From: Acanthochromis polyacanthus
Taxonomy: Eukaryota > Chordata > Actinopteri > Pomacentridae
Length of the DNA: 64,000 nucleotides
Assembly (NCBI RefSeq): GCF_021347895.1
Contig: NC_067116.1
Location: 37,831,639-37,895,638 of the forward strand
Reading direction: 5' to 3'
The notes under the pieces were generated by a model. It searched no databases and had not been told where the DNA came from. It was given only the letters and a program-made list of their open reading frames with translations. The translations under genes and the position numbers were made by a program. Position 1 is the first letter of the stretch. Each line of letters begins with the position of its first letter. This document shows, one piece after another, positions 60,086-64,000 of this stretch.

Positions 60086-61850
60086 ACATTCTATAATGTG
60101 TTACCTCAAAACATCCTCAGAATATCGAAGGTAAGATGTTCCACCTGAGTGAATATGTCACATGATGGGAAGATTTTTAAAAAAAACAAACACATTTTGT
60201 CTTCTAAGGACTCACTAAAATATTGAAGCATTTTTTGAGTGTTGGTTTGAAAACATTCTCCTTTTGTTATCAGAACACTCCCAGGAAGTTCTGATTATTT
60301 ACCAAATGCCGACAGCATACTTCCTTTAGTATCATGTTATGTTTTATTGGAAAATTTTATAGAAGAGCATTCCAAAATGTGTTACCTCAACAGCATCCCC
60401 AAAACATTGTCATCCTAAAAGCACGTTCTGTCTTCTAAAGGTTTGATAACATCTTGAAGCCATTTTATGAATGTTGGTTTGAAAACATTCTTCTTTTGTT
60501 GTCATATAACATAATCTGACAACATCCTCTAAATGTTAAAGTGTTCTGTCTTAGTTTGCTTTTTTACCTCACATGAAGATTATTTGACATAAATATGCAT
60601 AAAACGTTCTTTGAACATAAGATTAGGTTTTTTTTTCTTCAAAACACTATTATGACTTGTAGGTAATCTTAGTAAATGTTGTGGTAACTTTCCCTGCATG
60701 CTGGGTTCAAAAAACACTTTGAGACAGTTCTGCAAAGTTCTAGAAATGTTATCAGCATGAGGTTTGTTTATTGTTCCCTGAATGTTCTTCTGAAAAGGCA
60801 GGATGAAGTGCTCTGAAGATATTTTAAGTGTTCTTGAATCATTTGCCAAATGTTGCATTTAGAACACCCTTCCTTTGTAATCATGCGTCATTGCAGGAAG
60901 GTAGTTGCTAGAGGTACGGACCCGTACTTTCCATTTGCCAATCAGATACGCGAGATCTGGTCACGTGACTCCCGGTAGACGCTGGAGGTACGGACCCGTA
61001 GCATCGGTACTACAGGTACGGACCCTAAACCTGACCCTAACACTAACCCTAACCTTAACCTTTGCTTACCTTTCAACAGTTTGCAGTGGTTAGCAGCTTC
61101 TTGACTCGCGAGACTCGCGTACGGGTCCATATCTGTCTGGCAAATGGAAAGTGCCGTATCCGTAGCCCACAGGCTACGGGTATGGGTCCGTATCTGTAGA
61201 CACTACCTTGCAGGAATGTTTCACAGAAGAACATTCCCCAGTGTGTTGCCTCAACAACATCTCCAAAACATCCTCAGAATATTGCAGGCAAAATATTCCA
61301 CCTTCTGAAAACATTCTAAGACAGTTGTGCAAAATTCTAAAAATATTGTCAGCAGGAACACAGTTAAAATTTTTGGTCTAAAATGTTCCGAGACAGTTCT
61401 GCAATGTTCTACTGATGTCTTCAGCAGGGATTTTTCTTTTAGTTGCCAGAATGTTCATTTTAAAGATTTTAAGGTTAATGAAGTTCTCCAAAGACGTTCA
61501 ATTAACGCTTCCTGGAGCATTTGGCAAATGTTGCATTGAGAACATCTCTCCATTGTTGCCACGTAACATTGAGGGAATGTTTTATGGAAGAACGTTCTAC
61601 CATACCAATGTGTTACCTCAACAACATCCTCAAAACATCAGTTTTTGAATGTTGACTTAAGAATCTCCTTCTATTGTTTTCATGCAACATGCTTAAAACA
61701 CATGCTTTTAGTTCACTTTTAATTAATTATGACATGATAAATATCATTTAAGCATTAGAGTAAACTGTTCTCTTTAAAACATCTTTAGAACTCATTGATA
61801 GAATCGGCTAATGTTGTGGGAATGTTCCCTGCACGCTGGGAAGCCATAGA
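60086..61850. repeat. Field of degenerate interspersed repeats
   Basis: Several short phrases recur in different combinations. One is ATGTGTTACCTCAACAACAT with the GAACATTCT lead, seen near 60086, 60366, 61229 and 61591. A second is TGTTGGTTTGAAAACATTCT at about 60241 and 60472. A third is GACAGTTCTGCAAAGTTCTA at about 60722, 61320 and 61390. A fourth is TTCCCTGCATGCTGGG at about 60690 and 61828. Copies are diverged and spaced irregularly, so this looks like an old amplified repeat rather than a clean minisatellite. Confidence 0.72.
60900..61207. mobile_element. 308-bp MITE with 9-bp target duplication
   Basis: The element is flanked by TTGCAGGAA at 60891-60899 and again at 61208-61216. Its ends are imperfect inverted repeats: GGTAGTTGCTAGAGGTACGG on the left, and GGTAGTGTCTACAGATACGG on the right read inward. 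Farther in, CTTTCCATTTGCCA is shared by both arms. Inside are repeated GGTACGGACCC words, a short run of telomere-like CCCTAA variants (61024-61062) and a perfect small hairpin (61160-61179). It has no coding. Nine-base duplications suggest a Mutator-like origin, but the superfamily is not proven. Confidence 0.8.
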
Positions 61851-63407
61851 GGAAGTGTGAAGAGATATAGAGAAATGAAAAAGAGGAAGAGCAAAAAGCC
61901 AAAACTTATTTCAGCCCCACTCAAATGCCAAGACTGAGTGGATGAGGGGGGAACTTGAATCTTAAGCAGCCATAAATTTCCCCTGAAGCTTTGCCGTATA
62001 TATACACTTGGAAGGGGTATGGGAGCTGGTGGACCAGTGTGAAGGAATTATGGCAAGGCTCCCCAAAAAAGAAGAAGCTGCCATCAGATTCACAGCTCAC
62101 CATATGGGCCTAGACGCAAAGCCAAACAGTTCCGATCTGTCACACAGACACACACCAACCAAAAAAGAAAAAGAAAAAAAAAAACATGTGGGACTTTAGT
62201 ATTTTATCGCTATTGTGCTATCAGCTCCTTATTGTTCATTTTTTCTCTGTTGCACCAAGAGTGCAGTGTTTTGTTTTATGTAAAGCACTCTGTAATTGCT
62301 ATTTTAAAACGTGCTACACGGATGCAGATTAAAATAATAATAATTATTATTATTAATAAAAAGTTCTGTTGTACATGAATGAGGAACTCCTTGTGCTCAC
62401 ATGAAAAAAGGTGCAGTTAATCAGGAGTCGGGCCAAGAGGGATGGCAGGATGAAAGGAAGGAAAGGAAAAAAAGCAAAAGGACGAGGCTGTGCTTGTTCC
62501 AGCATTATCGCTATGGAGCTGAAAAGTGCTGTCAATTACAGTGAAGGGTTTCGCAGCACAACCTGCACATAGCCCAACCCACACACACACGCACATTGCA
62601 TTATGTTCTTTTATTAAGTGCTTTTGTTGGACTGAGTGTTTGCATTTAGATGCTTTCTGCAGTAATTCTTCGGTGTTCAATAAACATCAAAGCATATGAA
62701 GCAAAGGGGAGATGTAAGAAAGAGAAAGAAAGTGTCTGACTAACATTTGCTGACCAGGCTCCACCATACAAAGCAGGTGTGACACTGCTGAGCACCCTGA
62801 TGGTGCCGAGTGGGAATAAGCTTCAGGGCTGCCCAGAACTATATAGAAAGCTATTACTTACAGCTGAAAGCCACCCAGGTCTTCCTTATTCAATGGACGT
62901 ACCCACACATCAGGCAACAGGCAACACAGCCGGGGCATCTGGCAAAGAATAAAAAGCTAGCAGCGAAATATCTTCCATTACTTAAACATATTACCTCGGT
63001 CTCTGTGGCCACAAAAGCTGAGCTCATCCTACTTGCGAATAAAAAAAAGAAAGAAAAAAAGGCCAAGAGGGAGCGATAGAAAGGGAAGGAAACCAAAAGA
63101 TAAAGAAATGGAAGAAGATACTGTACTGAGAAATGGAAAGAGGGAAGTTAAAGGAATAGAGCGAGCAAGGAGGAGAGTGTGAGATTCCCCTGAAAAATGA
63201 GGTGACAGAAAGCTTTTTACGTGCAGTAAGGGTGGCCAGGCAATTTTCAAATGTCTGAGACTTCTCATTTGCAGGGCTGCAAAGCCACTTTATATGGTGG
63301 CAAATGTTAAACTTGTTCTGGGCACATCAAGGTCCCCTTGGCCGCCTGCTTGTCTTCACCCGGAATATAAATGTGGCTTTAGGGCGGAGGGTACGGGGAA
63401 GAAACGC

Positions 63408-63842
63408 TTTCAACACCTTGTACAGAAGAGTTGAAAAAGACAGAGTGGAAAATACCTTTGCGGCACATGTGGACAAACGACTTTCTTAGTGTATGCATAT
63501 GTTTTTGTAGATGTGGAATTAAGATGAAATAAAAGAAGAAGCTGGAGGCTGTGAATGTCTGACACTTCCATTTAAAACTGACAATCCACTTTCAATGTAA
63601 CAGCAAATCTTTACGAGTGCAAGTGTTGTTCTGTTAAACCCGGGAAGCTTGGTGGTTTCAACACCTTGTACACAAGAGTTAAAAAAGGCAAAGTGACAAA
63701 TGGCTTTGGGGCACATGTGGACGAAAGACTTTTTCTATGCATATGTTTATGCAGATGTGGAAGCAAGATAAAAAGAAAGAAAGAAAAGCTAGAGGCAGTG
63801 AATGTCAAAGGATTTCATTTAAAACTGACAATCCACTCAATA
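63408..63842 (+). repeat. Tandem duplication, period about 248 bp
   Basis: Sequence at 63408-63595 recurs at 63656-63842. Shared phrases include TTTCAACACCTTGTACA, GGCACATGTGGAC, TATGCATATGTTT, AGATGTGGAA, and TTTAAAACTGACAATCCACT. The copies differ by many substitutions and small gaps. No conserved protein is encoded. Confidence 0.82.
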
Positions 63843-64000
63843 TTGAAACAACTAATCCTTAAGATCAGAAGTAAGAGAGTAAGAGATTGTACCTAAATGC
63901 TGAAAAACTAACTCAGCCATGGATGTTAAAGTTGTGTGCCCCAAGTTATACTGGTAGAGTCATTTCTTAATCAACAACTTCCGCACACAGCAAACACATG

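Larger units (their letters stand above)
49481..64000. other. Upstream or 5' intronic DNA of neurocan
   Basis: This region lies 5' of the neurocan start-codon exon. If the acceptor at 49481 is real, it contains or leads to an untranslated first exon that I could not place. It carries an LTR-like block, a complete hAT transposon, a degenerate repeat field with a nested MITE, and a tandem duplication. No other host gene was seen; the non-repetitive parts (49500-53880, 54290-55580, 61850-63400) hold only short frames. Confidence 0.65.

Noticed and set aside
61024..61062. Telomere-like CCCTAA repeats
   Set aside because: The units are few, imperfect and internal to a bounded MITE, so they are not evidence of a chromosome end or fusion.
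1..64000. CRISPR arrays, operons, bacterial-type regulatory sites
   Set aside because: The DNA is vertebrate with spliced genes; no regularly spaced identical repeats or operon structure were seen.

Overview
The window is vertebrate genomic DNA, almost certainly from a teleost fish. Coding sequence is sparse and split by GT/AG introns, there are many microsatellites, and several repeat types common in ray-finned fish genomes are present. No database search was possible, so all names come from reading the translated sequence.

One host gene dominates. The minus strand carries the 5' three quarters of neurocan (ncan), a lectican chondroitin-sulfate proteoglycan of brain extracellular matrix. 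Eight coding exons can be placed: signal peptide (49470-49398), two halves of an Ig-like V domain (33712-33484 and 33347-33179), link module 1 in two exons (26353-26179 and 23240-23113), link module 2 in one exon (18997-18704), and two long low-complexity exons of the glycosaminoglycan-bearing central region (17682-16828 and 11997-10816). All splice phases agree if one missing base is allowed in a five-C run (minus strand) in the first Ig exon. The last visible exon ends in phase 1 at a good donor. The EGF, C-type lectin and Sushi exons expected next were not found in the remaining 10.8 kb and probably lie beyond position 1.

The second intact protein gene is a plus-strand hAT-family transposase (56438-58570). 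It sits inside a complete transposon (55586-59601) with matching terminal inverted repeats, subterminal GGATA-type repeats and a perfect 8-bp target duplication, upstream of the neurocan signal-peptide exon.

The introns and upstream DNA hold a layered set of mobile-element remains: a piggyBac-like TTAA-flanked element (24860-25761), a Tc1/mariner transposase pseudogene (about 37790-38400), a separate Tc1-type 3' end (about 20809-21080), a tRNA-derived SINE head next to a solo-LTR-like block (48188-48623), a 308-bp MITE with 9-bp target duplication (60900-61207) nested in a degenerate repeat field (about 60086-61850), a 248-bp-period tandem duplication near the right edge, and several dispersed fish repeats. 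Most remaining DNA is intronic or upstream sequence in which I see no gene.
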